Shown: in pieces, positions 23,796-36,510 of the stretch | Position numbering within the stretch: position 1 is the first letter of the stretch | Layout: each line of letters opens with the position of its first letter | DNA from: Isoetes taiwanensis | Lineage: Eukaryota; Streptophyta; Lycopodiopsida; Isoetales; Isoetaceae | Assembly: GCA_021234155.1 (NCBI GenBank) | Contig: JAJEKV010000025.1 | Location: forward strand, 2,751,339 to 2,815,338 | DNA length: 64,000 nucleotides | Direction of reading: 5' to 3' | The notes under the pieces: generated by a model | The model's database searches: none | What the model saw: only the letters and a program-made list of their open reading frames with translations | Told to the model about the DNA's origin: nothing | Position numbers and translations under genes: made by a program

Positions 23796-25960
23796 CTTCT
23801 CTCGAGAAACAAATGGGTACTCAAGAGAGCATGCAGTACATCGAAACTCTGGTAGAACAATTCAAAGGCTGCTCCTCCATAGAGCTTCAAAATTGCATTA
23901 GGAGGGCCTATTGTCTTTCACTTGTCCTGGCCACTTTGTGACTCCAACTTGCAACCTTTCTTCCTTAGTTGTCCAGCCCCACTCTGCGGGGTCAGGATCA
24001 CCAGCTCCATTTAAATGAGCTCCCTTGCAACACATAATAACGAGTCAGAAGATGAAAATAGGTTGATGCAAGGGTATGCGTGCAATTATCCTGCATAACC
24101 AACACAAAAAGATTGCAAAATGATACCACATGTTTTGCTAGAGCTGCAGCATGTGTCATTGTGGCACGACATATAGTGAAGCAACATCAGTTGCTGCAGC
24201 TAATCTCGCATCTGCGTTAGATAACCCTGGCCTCACTACAACGACGCTCCAGAAGTGCAAGCATTGCAGGAGCAGCCTCCTTATATATGTAGCATTTTTA
24301 TGAGAGGATTAGATTTATAAATGCTTGATCCCTAACTAGAGCGCCAACTGAGATGGCGATATCAAAAGCTATAACTCAAATATTTAACTAGAAATTGGCA
24401 TTTCATGCTTCGCATGTAGTTGTAAAGACCCAAATGTCTATAGATCATATACCATAACAAATTTGTACCTTCAATGCAGTTCAGTTTCCAAATACTACCT
24501 TAGATTCCTGAACCCAACATGTGAACCATGCTTATCATCATCAAATCCACCTTTAACTTTTTCTTGGAGGTGTCTCAATACTTCTGCATCAACACTTGCA
24601 ATTTGGTTACGAAATTCCTCATTTGAGACAAGTCCTCTTTCTTTGGGGAGAGCAACAAAAAAAGGATAAACATTTTCTCTGAGATATCCTGAGGCATTCA
24701 GGCACCGGTCTACTTCCCACCTCTCTACAAATTCCTGCAGCCAACAATTGCCCATTTAGACCTTAAAATATAATGCACATCAATCAGCCAATGGATTCTG
24801 AGCATACCATAAGACGATTATCAAATTTGGAGACAACTACAATTGTTCTATGAAGTGAAAGATCAATAGAATGTATAGTATCCAGCCATAATGATGAGCA
24901 CCATTCTACATGGCTCTGCTGGAGAAATAACAACAACCTGTTTGGTGGAGCTATTAATGTTCGAACCATGGCAATTATGTCGTCTGGTGTACTTTTTGAT
25001 TCACCTTTTTTTGCCTAGAATACTAAAGAAAGGCATTGTGTTGTGATATATATCATCAAACATTACAAGGTTACACCTATGACATATAATATTAAAAACA
25101 GTGATATATAAAAGTTAAAATACTTTTATCATCCAAATAAGAGCTTAGGTGAAACCATTTGGACACATTGTGTGGACTAAAATTAGAGATGCCTTGAAAG
25201 TGCAGTCTGTGTTTTGAATATGTTTACGTAGAACAATTCTGCAACTTCAAAAAGCTACCCTAATATACTTTAATCCTCTATGGCATAATGCTGTTCTTAA
25301 TAAAATAGTATTGTTTAAAATGTGTTTCCTTTCTATCCTTGATATGCATGTAGCGGCAGGATTTATACTAAATTTAACCATTCTGCTTGCGACTTATAAA
25401 CCATGGCCATTGTAGAACAAATGATATACATTGGGAACAACGCCAGGAGTGTCAATGATTGTAACGTTGGGACAAAATACATATTCCATACGCGTCACAA
25501 TCGGCTTCCCACTCATTGCCGCTTGAATTTTCTTTAGATGTTCTTCAGCTCGGGCCGAATCGCTTCTGCCGTTGCTGATGATGATGTGATTATAGACCCA
25601 TATTCATTGGAATCCTCATCCTTTAGCAACATAAAAATTTACATTTAGAAGGATTTTACAAAGCAAGATTTTAACATAAGTTATAACTTCATCAAATACC
25701 TAAATTCAACACCTGGGCTCTGTAGTCGAAGCATCGTGAACCATTTGAAATATAAGGGGTCTTTTGGTACCATTTTCACTTCTCTAACATTGAATCTGAA
25801 CCCTAAAAGTGCCTCAAAAAGAGAACTCTTGCCATTAGACTGGCCTCCAACAACTACTATTTCTGGAATAAGAAATTGCTCACCAAATGCTACTGCGCAT
25901 GCTTGAAGCTTAGAATATCCATATTATCTTGCCCTGCATTCCTTACTATCATAACTGGGC
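23796..25960 (-). pseudogene. DRP5A-like dynamin-related protein, truncated and frame-broken
   Basis: DRP5A is a plant dynamin-family GTPase linked to cytokinesis. The N-terminal exon (about 25712-25960) has VAFGEQFLIPEI and the P-loop GGQSNGKSS, then ALLGFRFNVREV. Next come CPNVTIIDTPG (G3) near 25450-25475, an exon at 24785-25010 with FLQQSHVEWCSSLW and SKFDNRL (G4), and an exon at 24495-24755 with ASGYLRENVYPFFVALPKE. Blocks at 23900-24240 (AEWGWTTKEER) and 23796-23890 (LKLYGGAAFE, then VSREK) follow. Small indels break the frame at about 25795, 24160, 23905 and 23865, and the C-terminal half is not found. So it is a pseudogene, or an assembly with many indels. It lies between two inverted family X copies. 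Confidence 0.85.
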
Positions 25961-26032
25961 TCCAGTTTTGTTTCAGAGGACAAATAGCGGTGTCGGTTAG
26001 CCAGTTTGCACAGTGGCTGTCTAGCACCATCG

Positions 26033-26072
26033 GCGACCGCCAGTTTACAGGCAACAGCAAGTTTGGAGCGGT
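26033..26072 (-). repeat. Fragment of the palindromic repeat R48 at a duplication junction
   Basis: About 40 bp (GACCGCCAGTTTACAGGCAA and onward) match 57239-57280 and, inverted, 48829-48870. It sits exactly where the second partial DRP5A copy begins. Confidence 0.5.
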
Positions 26073-26082
26073 TTCTGCATCG

Positions 26083-26830
26083 ACACTTGCAATTTGGTTA
26101 CAGACCTCTTTCTTTGGGTAGAGCAACAAAAAAAGGATAAACTTTTTCCCCGAGATATCCTGAGGCACTTAGGTATCGGTCTACTTCCCACCTCTCTACA
26201 AATTCCTACAGTCAACAATTGCCCACTTAGACCTTCAAATATAATGCACAACAATCAGCCAATGGATTTTGAACATGCTGTAAGCCGATTACCAAATTTA
26301 TAGGCAACTATAATTGTCCTATGAAGTGAAGGATCAATAGAACGTATAGTATCCAGCCATATGATGAGCATCATTCTACACTGCTCTGCTGGAGAAATAA
26401 TAGCAACCTATTTGGTGGAGCTGTTAATGTTCGAACCATGGCAATTACGTCATCTGGTGTACTTTCTGGTTCACCTTTTTTTGCTTGGAATACCAAACAA
26501 AGGCATTGTGTTGTGATATATATCATCAAACATTACAAGGTTATGTCTATGACATATAATATGTGTAAAAGTAGTGATATATAAAAGTTAAAATACTTTT
26601 ATCATCTAAACAAGAGCTTAGGTGAAACCATTTGGACACATTGTGTGGATTAAAATTAGAGATGCCTTGAAAGTGCAGTATGTGTTCTGAACCTCTATGG
26701 CATAATATTGTTCTTGATAAATGGTATTGTTTAAAATGCGTTTCCTTCCTATCCTTGATCTGCATGTAGTGGCAGGATTTATACTAAATTTAACTATTCT
26801 ATTTGTGACTGGCCATTGTAGAACAAATTG
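26083..26830 (-). pseudogene. Partial tandem duplicate of DRP5A-like exons
   Basis: This repeats 24587-25445 (GLVSNEEFR-type exon, the G4 exon and part of the next intron) with extra small deletions, for example ~80 bp lost around 26690. It has no P-loop exon and cannot be functional. It lies upstream of the larger fragment in transcription direction and adjoins family X copy 2. Confidence 0.8.
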
Positions 26831-26929
26831 TTAGAATACGCACCAAGAAAATACTTCTACAGACAGCAAATATCAAAAGCAATAAAGAATTACCACAGAA
26901 GGTTGAGTTATGCTTCCTCCTTCAAACAA

Positions 26930-28434
26930 AATCATCTGTTGCAAGTACAAAATTTGCTATACTGTATAACAAGATTCGCAAAATACTATAAGATTTCAAG
27001 CGGAATACTATATGGTGTTGATTCCGTACGTGCAAAATACAATTATGAGGGCTCTCGCTGCCCTACGTCACCCCCCGTGTGAATATACACCCAAACCAAA
27101 GGGGGTTTAAGGGGGATTTTAATTTAATGTGTTAGACCCAATGGTTGTGTTAATTAATGTCAATGGTAGTTATGTGTTGGTTGTTAATGTCAATGGTTGT
27201 TATGTGTTGGAGGATTTAATTTTTATATGTTGGATGTTAATGGTTTGTGTTGCAAAAAAAAAAATTTTGGCCTTTCGGGGCCTTAGGACGCCATCCCCAA
27301 ATTGTGACAAAAATTTTAGAATTCAAACCAGGAAAAAACTAGAATTCATTTGAGGCTTTCATCACCTGTAGCTTTTGAAGCTCATCACAATAAAACAAAT
27401 AGAACATAAGTAAAACTTACCATAAAGATAGAGCAGATTGATCCCATTATTCTGAAAGTCATAAAGTTTGCAACACCCATACACAAACATTTTTCAACCT
27501 GGAATTTAACGTGACCTTTGGCCTCCACGAATTCTTATGGTGAGAAACCAAAGTGGGAAACTTTTACGCTTGTTAGCACAAGGATCTAAAAGCCTTGGAA
27601 TTTGCTTAATAACTACCTCAAAATTTAAAAATATATGGTAATTTTTGCAAGCTTCATTTGAATGAGCCATAAAACAATATCCAATAAGCGCAATCTCAGT
27701 ATTAATCAATTTGGTAGGATGTGAAAGCCTACCAAATCCGGCCGAAAAATTGCTGTTTTAACATAGATAATTTAATCAAACATATCCATATCATACACTA
27801 TCAAAAGATCTCGGGAGAGAACTTTCCAACGCATAATAAAAATCATCGAAAGCGAGCTACGTATCAAAAGTTATGATAAGAAATGTGTTGCCGGCGGGAA
27901 AAATGCACTACATGCGCCCTTCAAGCCCTTCATGAGCCCAACCGGCCCGAAAAATTGCTGTTTTAGCATAGATAACTTAACCAAACATATCCATATCATA
28001 CACTATCAAAAAGATCTCGGAGAGAGCTTTCCAACGCAATCTGAAACAGAGCTCTGGATCAAAAGTTATGATAAGAAATGTGTTGCCGGCAGGAAACTGC
28101 ACTACATGCACTACATGCGCCCTTCAAGCCCTTCATGCGCCCTTCAAGCTCTTCATGTGCCCATTATGCACCACACACATAAAAAGAGGGCTTTTGTTGT
28201 GAGCCATTGGTTGTTGACCATTATGCACCACACGCACAAAAAAAGGGCTTTTGTTGTGAGCCATTGATTGTTGACCATTGAAAAAAAAAAGGCTAAAATC
28301 AATGGCTCAGAAATGGTGCACTCTAAATGTACGCATTAGTACATCCATTTGAATACATCACGAAATCATAGAAAAACCTTAGTGAAAAGCGTACAAAAAC
28401 ACAAAGAAAATCCCCTGTTATTATGCTACATATT
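26930..28434 (-). repeat. Family X, copy 2 (inverted relative to copy 1)
   Basis: Read on the minus strand it runs from the TAGCATAATAACAGGGGA end (28434) through part A with two ~215-bp units, part B (27000-27715) and half of the foldback. Together with copy 1 it makes inverted arms of about 1.5 kb around 22.4-26.9 kb. It has fewer bases than copy 1 at some positions and lacks one foldback arm. Confidence 0.75.
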
Positions 28435-28484
28435 CAATCCAAAATCGATTTACAACAGCACTCTACCGCTGTAGGTTTCTACTG

Positions 28485-28842
28485 TCTGATACCAAGCAAA
28501 ACCAAAACACGGTTATCTCTGTGCAATTTTCCAGTCTGATGTCAGGCCCTGCCGTTCTGCATCAAATCGTGTCTCCTCCCTTGCCGTTCTGCATCAACTT
28601 GGGTCTTCTTGCCTTCCTTTTACAATTCTGGCAGACCAACGAACCTTTGCAAGAATCACCTGTACAAAACCACAGCCATCCGCATCCGCACAATTTTGTT
28701 GCCTAATAACTGCCCGCCCCTATATCAAATATGTTCACCCCCTTTTTTTTTATAGATAGCTTCACCACCGCCTTTGTGTCCACATGCTCTCACAATTTTG
28801 CAACACCAATATGGCATGATCATTTATATAAATAATATAACA
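28485..28842 (-). mobile_element. Possible copia LTR remnant with PPT and PBS-like ends
   Basis: On the minus strand, AGGGGAAT is followed by TGTTATATT at 28842, as expected for a polypurine tract and LTR start downstream of the copia RNase H region at 40366. At the other end TGGTATCAGA (28485-28494) looks like a standard plant copia primer-binding site. A PBS after a 3' LTR is unexpected, so the exact structure is unclear. Confidence 0.3.
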
Positions 28843-28862
28843 ATTCCCCTTCATGCCATTAT

Positions 28863-31007
28863 TTTTTTTTTTTTTTTTTGAAGAATATAGGAATATATTA
28901 AACCACTAGAATGTGATCAAGTACAATGATAAGTGTGGTGCTAAGAAATGTAGTGCCCATCATGATTCACAATCTGTAGGAATGTCGACCAAATTTCCCG
29001 CTTAACTGTGCCAGAAAAGCTTGAGACTTGGTAAGCCTGCCACAACTTATGCCTCAAGATCGGAACCAACTGAAAAGGGCTAAGCACTGCATTCTGGAAG
29101 ACCTTCGCTCTCCGTCTTTTCCAAATCAACCACAGAAACCAAGCTCTGCATAAATGGAACGCCTTCTTTGCTTGGCCAGCGACCAAGCTGCTAGGAAAGA
29201 CTCCCATGAGAAGCTTCGATTTGCCGCAGTGAAGACCCAAAGAGGGCTCTCACCCGGGGACCAAGCTGCCCCTACCTCGTGCATAGGACAAAGCGGTGCT
29301 CAATGGTCTCTCGGGCCTCCCACATAGAGGGCATGTTTCCGCTACACGAGGCTTGAACACGTATACTCGGACATTCACCCCGAGGGCTACGGTGCAAGAT
29401 CTGCCATAAAAAAGTGCGGATTTTAGGAGGAGGCAATGTATTCCATGCCCACTTCCACATGGCGGGCCACTTACTCCCTGGAAGCTTAAGTGACCACTTA
29501 TCCAAAGGCGGCAATGTGTCCTGAAGCGCTAGAAGCCCATAAGCCCGATGCTACAAACCGAGATGCATCAAGTCCACTATCGACTTCCAAACGCGATTGA
29601 CTTGAGAAGACAACTGCAATGGAATAGCATTCGCAATTCTGGCCCAAGTCCGAATGTCCAGCAGAAGGCCAAATGGATCCCTAAAAACTCCCACGGCGCC
29701 CAGATGACCCTCCCAATACCAATCACGGATGGATGTTATCCCTGCAACAATCCATCGGCGCTGAGTACCTGGGTGTAGGGAAGAGGCCAAGGGAGATGCA
29801 GAATCCAAGGGTACCCAAAGAAAGGGCGATGAGGTGCTAGGGTCCAATGAAAAGAGAACCTTGACCACCTTCCGGGCCTTGAGGAGATCTTTAAGAAAAG
29901 GAAGCATGAGGGAATGGCCGCAAATCCTCAAACAGAGCCCCGGCAAGCGAGCGGAATTGCTGGCTTCCTAAACACAATAGAGTGGCAAAGCGGCGTGCCA
30001 ACAGAGCCAATCACGGGGATTGTTGCTCACCGCAACAACCGCTGCCGGATGAATTCGACACACGAGAACCTTTGTGTGCAAGGACACATCAAGCATACCT
30101 AAGCCCCCGCCTTTACGGGGCGCACACACACTTCCACCATCGACCTTCATGCAGCCCCCTCCTCATTTCCTCCCCAAACAAAATTGCGAATAGTGTCATC
30201 CAACTCCTTAACCACACTTTCTAGCATAGCAAGTATGGAGGGAGCTGCGTAAACATGAGTGCTCTGAGCAGCGACTTGGCTACCGAATCCCTACCAGCCA
30301 TGGTGAGTTTACTTCCCCTCCACCCGGTTTGAGATCTTTGCTTAAGATTACTCAGAATGTCTCGCCCAAATTGCCCTAGCATTAATGTCCAAGCCAAATG
30401 GTATGCCTAACGGTTTGGCGTTGTGATAATGGCGGTGTAAGAGCCCGGGGAAGCCCGACTCAACCACGCAAGAGGAGGTTCCTCCGGTACCCACATGGCG
30501 CAGCACTTCGACCGGTTAAGCAAGCACCACGAAGCTAAAGAAAAGGCATCAAAATATTCTTGGGCTGCTGGAGATTGGACTCATCTGCATGAAGAAAGAT
30601 GAATGTATCATCCACAAATTGATTGCAAAACTGTTGCGACCCATCATCCATCACGGAGACCTTGCACCACATTGTCGAAGAATCGCCACACGAAAAGTCT
30701 GCGAGAGCTTCTGCCACTATAGTGAGCGGGGAAGGGGCCAGCGGACATCCACGCCTAATGCCTCGACCCACGAAAAGATTGAAGAGGTCTCACCCCGACA
30801 CCACACCGTAAGCCCTAGCGGAACCGTGCGGCTTCATAACCGTTTCCACGAAACTAGGTCCACACCCAAAGGCACGCATCATATCGCCAAGAGCGCCCGC
30901 CTAACACTTGTCATAAGCCTTGGCAAAATCCAGCTTAAGAAAAACAAGGGGCTACCTCATCCTACGAGCCCAATGCACTCCCTCAAAAGCAGCAGCCACA
31001 TTATGAA
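28863..31007 (-). mobile_element. L1-type LINE-2, distal half (RT end, zf-RVT, poly-A)
   Basis: Minus-strand pieces include RT up to FVDDTFIFL (FVDD at 30607-30618, catalytic pair intact), RRGCPLAP, a zf-RVT-like region around 29272-29514 (PPPKIRTFLWQILH) and a C-terminal block at 28941-29240. The 3' end is a run of about 20 T on the plus strand (28862-28881), i.e. the LINE poly-A tail. Several frameshifts. TGCCATTATT lies just outside the tail (28854-28863) and again at 40353-40363, the likely target duplication. The other half is at 37685-40353. Confidence 0.85.
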
Positions 31008-31017
31008 GAATGCCACA

Positions 31018-31041
31018 GTTCTATTGCGATAGCAATAGAAC
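31018..31041. repeat. Terminal hairpin of E1
   Basis: Ten-bp perfect stem with a GATA loop, 5 bp inside the GAATG border. The same hairpin in E2 has a 12-bp stem (36633-36660). Confidence 0.8.
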
Positions 31042-31249
31042 CGACATTCCTTGGATGGGGACGTCCTACGTCGCATGTCCTATTTATACCGCCTCCTTCC
31101 TCTTTTCCAGTCATCGGCGTTCTCTTGAGCTCTTTTCCATTCTGCTCATTTCTGGCTCCACAAGTTTCCTACATTCAACGCTCTGCAAGTTTTCTATCTT
31201 CAAGGCTTTTCCCTACCAGTTTCGGCAAGCGGTTGGATTGTTCCGACTT

Positions 31250-31335
31250 GGATCCATTCTCTTGGACGCTTCGGTTTTACGATTTCGGGCTTGGATCCAT
31301 TCTCTTGGACGCTTCGGGTTTACGGTTTCGTGAAG
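31250..31335. repeat. Minisatellite-like duplication in E1
   Basis: A ~39-bp unit beginning TTGGATCCATTCTCTTGGAC is directly repeated. A second 25-bp unit (CCAGTGATCTGCCTCCTGGC...) is duplicated at about 31659-31710. Confidence 0.7.
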
Positions 31336-34039
31336 AGTTGCGAGGTTGGCAGCTGCGATGGTGAGTTTTTCTTTTTGGTCCTTTGGCTCTGTCGGTATGC
31401 TTTCAATCAGGTTTTTCTGTTTGGACATCGGTTTGTTGAGGTTCATCTGCAAAACTCCGTTCTTGGCTTTATTTCGATTTTCTGGTTGGGGTTGAAAGGG
31501 GATGTCGGTCTCAAGCTTTCTGGTTCTTCCTGTTCTTTTTGGTTTTTTCTATCTCGTTTGTGGCTACTGGTTTGGTCTGGTTTTTCTATCTCGATTTGGC
31601 TTCTTTTTTTTTCACCTCTTCTTGCCGGGTTCATCTGGTTGGACGATGTTGAGCTTCCAGTGATCTGCCTCCTGGCTGCTTCCAGTGATCTGCCTCCTGG
31701 CTGCTTCACCTCTCTGCATATCGGCCCGCACCCCCTGGACCCCGTCAGCCCATGCGATCATGCAGGCCCCCTTTTTTCTTTGCTTATTCTGATCAACACG
31801 GACCCTTCCTGTTCTGCAAGAAGTCGATTCTCTCTCTATCATTTCAATTTCATGGTTTCCATAGCTTGCATCGTGCCTCCATAGCCAGATCCCTGTCGAT
31901 TTGGTGGTAGGTTGACCCTATTGCTTGTGGCTTCCCCATTCGAGTCTGACCGCGAAAATTTCCTGGCCCCATCTGTACCTGTTCTTCCCTGCCACCGCCT
32001 CGGCCTCCGCCTCTGTCATCGCAGGTGTTTAGTGGGGTTACCGGTAGTCAGGTCCCCTTGTCATCCCTTTGCTTGGGGTTACCAAGCCTCTGTTATCCCT
32101 CTTCTTTTTTTAGGAATAAACAACGTTGTTTTAATAGATCCTTTAGCTCTATCTTCTGCGTTTTTTCTTAGGGTTTGCTTTTATGTCACAGTTTTTGTTT
32201 TTACTCATAGGACGGCTTTTAGACTCATGTGGCACTTTGCTCTCAACCTCCTAGATCGTTTTCACTTTCCTATATATTGTCTAGCGAGTGCATTGGGCAT
32301 GTCTTTGGGACTAACTATGGTGGGATTTTCACCTGGATAGGCAAAGTCTTGTCCCACAGTTGTGATTTAGTGTTCTCTCTTATAGTCTGTATATTGTGAT
32401 ACAATTTGGGGCTTGGATCATTTCACGACCGTGTCTTGGGCGTTCCACATCAATTTCGACATTGTTATAATTTCGTTACATTGTTTTGTTTCTTTTGCAT
32501 CCATACTTAGACTTGTTCCCTTCTCATGGCTCCATTATGTACTTTTGAGGTTCATTTGCTCCAGTCTTGGATTTTTACTTGTTTGTTTGTTCTCCTGTTG
32601 AACATTGTTGTTTCATCGATTCACATCTTTTGGGTATGCTTCTTTACTTCTATCTTTTATATTACTTATCTAGACCTTTGGCGTCTTCCAGTTCCTCGGT
32701 TATCTAGCATGCCCCTTTGCGCTTTGTTGTCTTTATTGGAGGATTTGCTGGTTGTGGTTTCATGTGGTTGTTGATGTGGGGGCGGCTTCCATGATTTTTA
32801 TTCTTTTATGCAGCCGAAGTCCCCCTTTTTTATTGTTTATTTTAGATCAGCATGCGCAGTTCCATTGTCCATTGCTTAGTTTCGCTTTCTCAGTTGTACT
32901 GGCATTTTCGTTCTCGCATGCTTAACATGGGTATGATTTTTATACAGTTTGGACCTTATTATCATGTTTCTCAAACCCTTTTGTTTCATCGACGTTTAAA
33001 CAAGTCGTCTAGATTTTGGCGTTGTTTGGATTGTGTGGTGCATATGTTGCAGAGGGGTAACTCCTATGGTCTTTGTCTACGTTGTCTCGACAGGTCTAGT
33101 ACCTTAGATACATTCATATGAGATATGGTATGTACATGTGCAAATGACCTCTAGGACTATTGTATTAGGTGGATCTATCCTGCTACACGCAAGGTTCATT
33201 CGTTCATTATGGTATATATGCTTGACAGTAACTTTAATATCTTTTGATTAGTCGGTTCCCCTTAGTTGCTGGTGTCGGGTGCCCTGCCTGGCTTCATGGT
33301 TGGGGTTCTGGTATCGTGTCCTTTATTTTGATGCAGCGTAGTGACAAAGGTGATTCCTTCTAGGCGTGGTTGCTAGATTTTGTATTCCATAATCTTCATC
33401 AGGTTATCTCTCAAGCTTTCGTATGTTTGTTGGTTTGTCGACTCATTCAGGTAACAATGAATATGTATGTGGCTTCGTTCTTCGCGTTGTTCTATTTTTG
33501 TTTTTAGACGTTTGATCTTCTCTACACACACTCTTGTCTCATTTCTATGCACTCTTGTTAGTTTTAATGGTCTGACTTTGGTTGGCGTGATTTTCGAAAA
33601 CCTTGATTTCATTCAGTCTTATGTGTTGGTTGGCTTGATCGTTGCTATCTGTAGTTCCTTATCAAGTTGGGGGCTATGTGTGTGTCGCTTATCCTATTAT
33701 CTCTAGTTTGTTTTTTGCTCCATTGGCCCATCCAAAGTCTTGATTCATTCCCTTACCAAAATTATGCGTTGCTCTATTTTGCCGTCAGGTTCCTACGTTT
33801 GTCCCTTTTGTCTGCTTATGGTCTGACTGCTAATAGTTCTATTTTGTTTCGTTCGTCCGTTTGGCTGTTGTTGATTCTTCTCTGTCGTTTTTTGTCGCTT
33901 GATGTTCACATTAAATTTTTTCATCTTGGGCTTTTTATAGTTTCATGGGTACGGTTTCTTTTGGTCGTTGACATTCTACATAGTACGCTTGATGCAGGTT
34001 TGGTCATATACTTCTAGCATAGTGTTTATATCATATGGT

Positions 34040-34560
34040 TTATGTCTCACCTTAGGCTTTTTACATGGTTCCTTTTCAGGCTTATTTGGTTTCATTTACT
34101 ATACTCTTCTTTCTTCATATATGTTTGCGCATTAGATCCATTCTTAGTATTGTCTTCTTTTATGTTTGCACCTTCTGGCTCAGAGCGTTGGGATCATTGT
34201 GCGTTGCGTCGTTTCCAAGCTCCAGGTTGTTTGATGTTGCCATATTTCATTCTCTAGACCGCATAATTAGCGCCCAATGTTCGCATTACATTGCCTCATC
34301 CTGGGTTGTGTATTTTCATTTATACAGTTTATTTTGGTCTCCGACATTCTACACAGTATGTTTGTTGCATATTTTCATCATATACATTTGGAGATAGTGT
34401 TGTCTTACATGGTTTATGGCTTGCCTTAGGCTTTTTCCGTGGTTTCTTTTCTTACCTTTTCGGTTCCTTTTGATGCATCTTCTTCATATATGTATGGGTA
34501 TTGGATCCATTCTTTATGTTGGCTTCGTTTATTGCTGCTTTGTTTGCATTTGAACGCTTG
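34040..34560. repeat. Diverged ~370-bp direct repeat in E1
   Basis: CCTTAGGCTTTTTACATGGT with a downstream TCTTCATATATG and GATCCATTCTTA (34052-34145) recurs in diverged form at 34418-34520. A shorter pair, CCTTTATCATTAGCCGATCA, recurs at 35251 and 35341. They suggest E1 grew by internal duplications. Confidence 0.5.
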
Positions 34561-35915
34561 GACGCACTTCTGAGATTTTTTGGTGTTCTTGGACATTGTC
34601 GATTCCATACATATTTATGCCCACTTTATGTTGACTGTAGCTTTATTGAGCAATTTTTGTGATATCAATTGATCTCTAATCTCGGTTGTAATTTTTTGCT
34701 CCTTTGGTTTGATTACTCCTTTCTGACGGTTCCTTACTTAGTCTTGTCTTCATGACCTTGTGCTATTAAAATCGGTCATCTTGGTCCATTCCTATTACGC
34801 CATTTGTCCCATTGGCTTTAGTTCTTATTTGGCTCTATAATTTCCTTCTCACTTCTTGTTTCTACTCTCTTATTCCTGTTATTCTGTCTCCCTCATATAT
34901 TTTGTTTTGTTTATTGTTTCCTTTATAAGTATTTTCTGTGTTTCCTTTGCCAGTTAGTTTTAGATTCTCTTTTAGTGCTTTTAGTTAATTCTTTGTTTGG
35001 TCTCTTTCTCTTATGATCCGTTTAGCTCTTTCTTGTGTCGTGTTTCTATTTACCCCTTTTGCTCCGTTTATTCTATTTTTAGTTTTGTCTCCTTCGGTTA
35101 TTTTACCCTCTTGACTCACCTGGGTTCACTTCTCTATTTCTATTGCTCCAGTCCCTTATTTGTCCTTCCTTTTTTACTTTTATTTTGAATCGTCTTTTTC
35201 TTCTGCTTCTTATTTGTCATGTCTGACCCTTGTAGTCATTTCATGGGATCCTTTATCATTAGCCGATCATGTTCGTTTGATGGTTCCATTTGCCCCTTTT
35301 TTATGGATATGTGGCCTCAGTGTTTTATATAACATAGGATCCTTTGTCATTAGCCGATCATGTTCGATGGTTTCACATGGTCCCCTTTTGGATCGTTCCG
35401 TCTCATGGTGTTTATAGGACTGTTTTCATTCGTTATTATTTTTATGCATGTGGTTTGATTTACATATCTGCGCATTTCTTTCGGATAGTTGGTCCATTTC
35501 AGGTTTTTATGTCGATGAATTTGCTTTGTTGCTCGATGTTCAGTTATCAGTTTCAATTCCGCATTCTTGGGTTTTAGTTCACCATTTTTGGGCATCTTCT
35601 GGGCTTCACTGGTTTTGTTAATTTGTGGTCTATTTGGGTGTTGATGAGTTTATGATTTTCGTTGCTCTTACATTCATTGTGTACACTTGGCCATCTCTGC
35701 ACTCTTGTTCGTTTCATTTGGATGGTTTTTTGTTTTACGATGAAGCTAAGATTCCATCAATTTTCTGATCTTGTGCATTCCTTTATTAGTATGCTCTCAC
35801 CTGTGTTGCAGATTCGTATTGCTCAACGTCTATTGTGGTCTATGCTATGGTTATTTTGTCCCTTACGTGTTTGCCCTTTCTTCGTGTTGTTTTTCGCTTA
35901 TAGTTTAGTTTGACT

Positions 35916-36510
35916 GCCCAGTTTGACTGCCCCTTTGTCCTCTAGGTACTTCATTGCCTTGTTAATGTTGGTCTTTTTCGTTACCGGCCTTGGCCTTGGC
36001 TCTCTGGTTCTCTCCTTTCGATTTGCCCTCTTGGTGTCCATATATCAGGTTTCTGCCTTTTGCTCTGATTATCCCTGTTACTCCGGCAGCCTTGATTCAC
36101 AGTTTGTTGTTATCCCCCAAGGGCTTGATCTGTTCTAATTGTCTTTTGCCCATGTCTCCCTTAGCTTCGCTTTTTGCCTGATTTTTTCCTTGTCGTCCTA
36201 GTTTGCTCCATGTTTTTTGAGTTTGGTTTGACTGCCCGGTTTGACTGCCCCTTTGTCCTCTAGGTACTTCATTGCCTTGTTAATGTTGGTCTTTTTCGTT
36301 ACCGGCCTTGGCCTTGGATCTCTGGTTCTCTCCTTTCGATTTGCCTTGCTTCTTTTTGCCCTCTTGGTGTCCATATATCAGGTTTCTGCCTTTTGCTCTG
36401 TTTATCCCTGTTACTCCGGCAGCCTTGATTCACAGTTTGTTGTTATCCCCCAGGGGCTTGATCTGTTCTAATTGTCTTGATCTGTTCTAATTGTCTTTTG
36501 CCCATTTCTC
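35916..36510. repeat. ~315-bp tandem duplication in E1
   Basis: The block starting TTGACTGCCCCTTTGTCCTC (35931) is repeated at about 36241 with few differences, including CGTTACCGGCCTTGGCCTTGG and TTACTCCGGCAGCCTTGATT. The second copy has an 18-bp internal gain (GCTTCTTTTTGCC region). Confidence 0.85.

Noticed and set aside
28485..28494. Standard plant PBS proving a 5' LTR at 28.5-28.8 kb
   Set aside because: The match is only ten bases and it lies on the wrong side if the LTR belongs to the copia fragment at 40366; retained only as a weak candidate.
31125..36490. Many plus-strand open frames of 60-200 codons in E1
   Set aside because: All are hydrophobic and low complexity, present in several frames at once; they follow from the pyrimidine-rich composition and show no domain.
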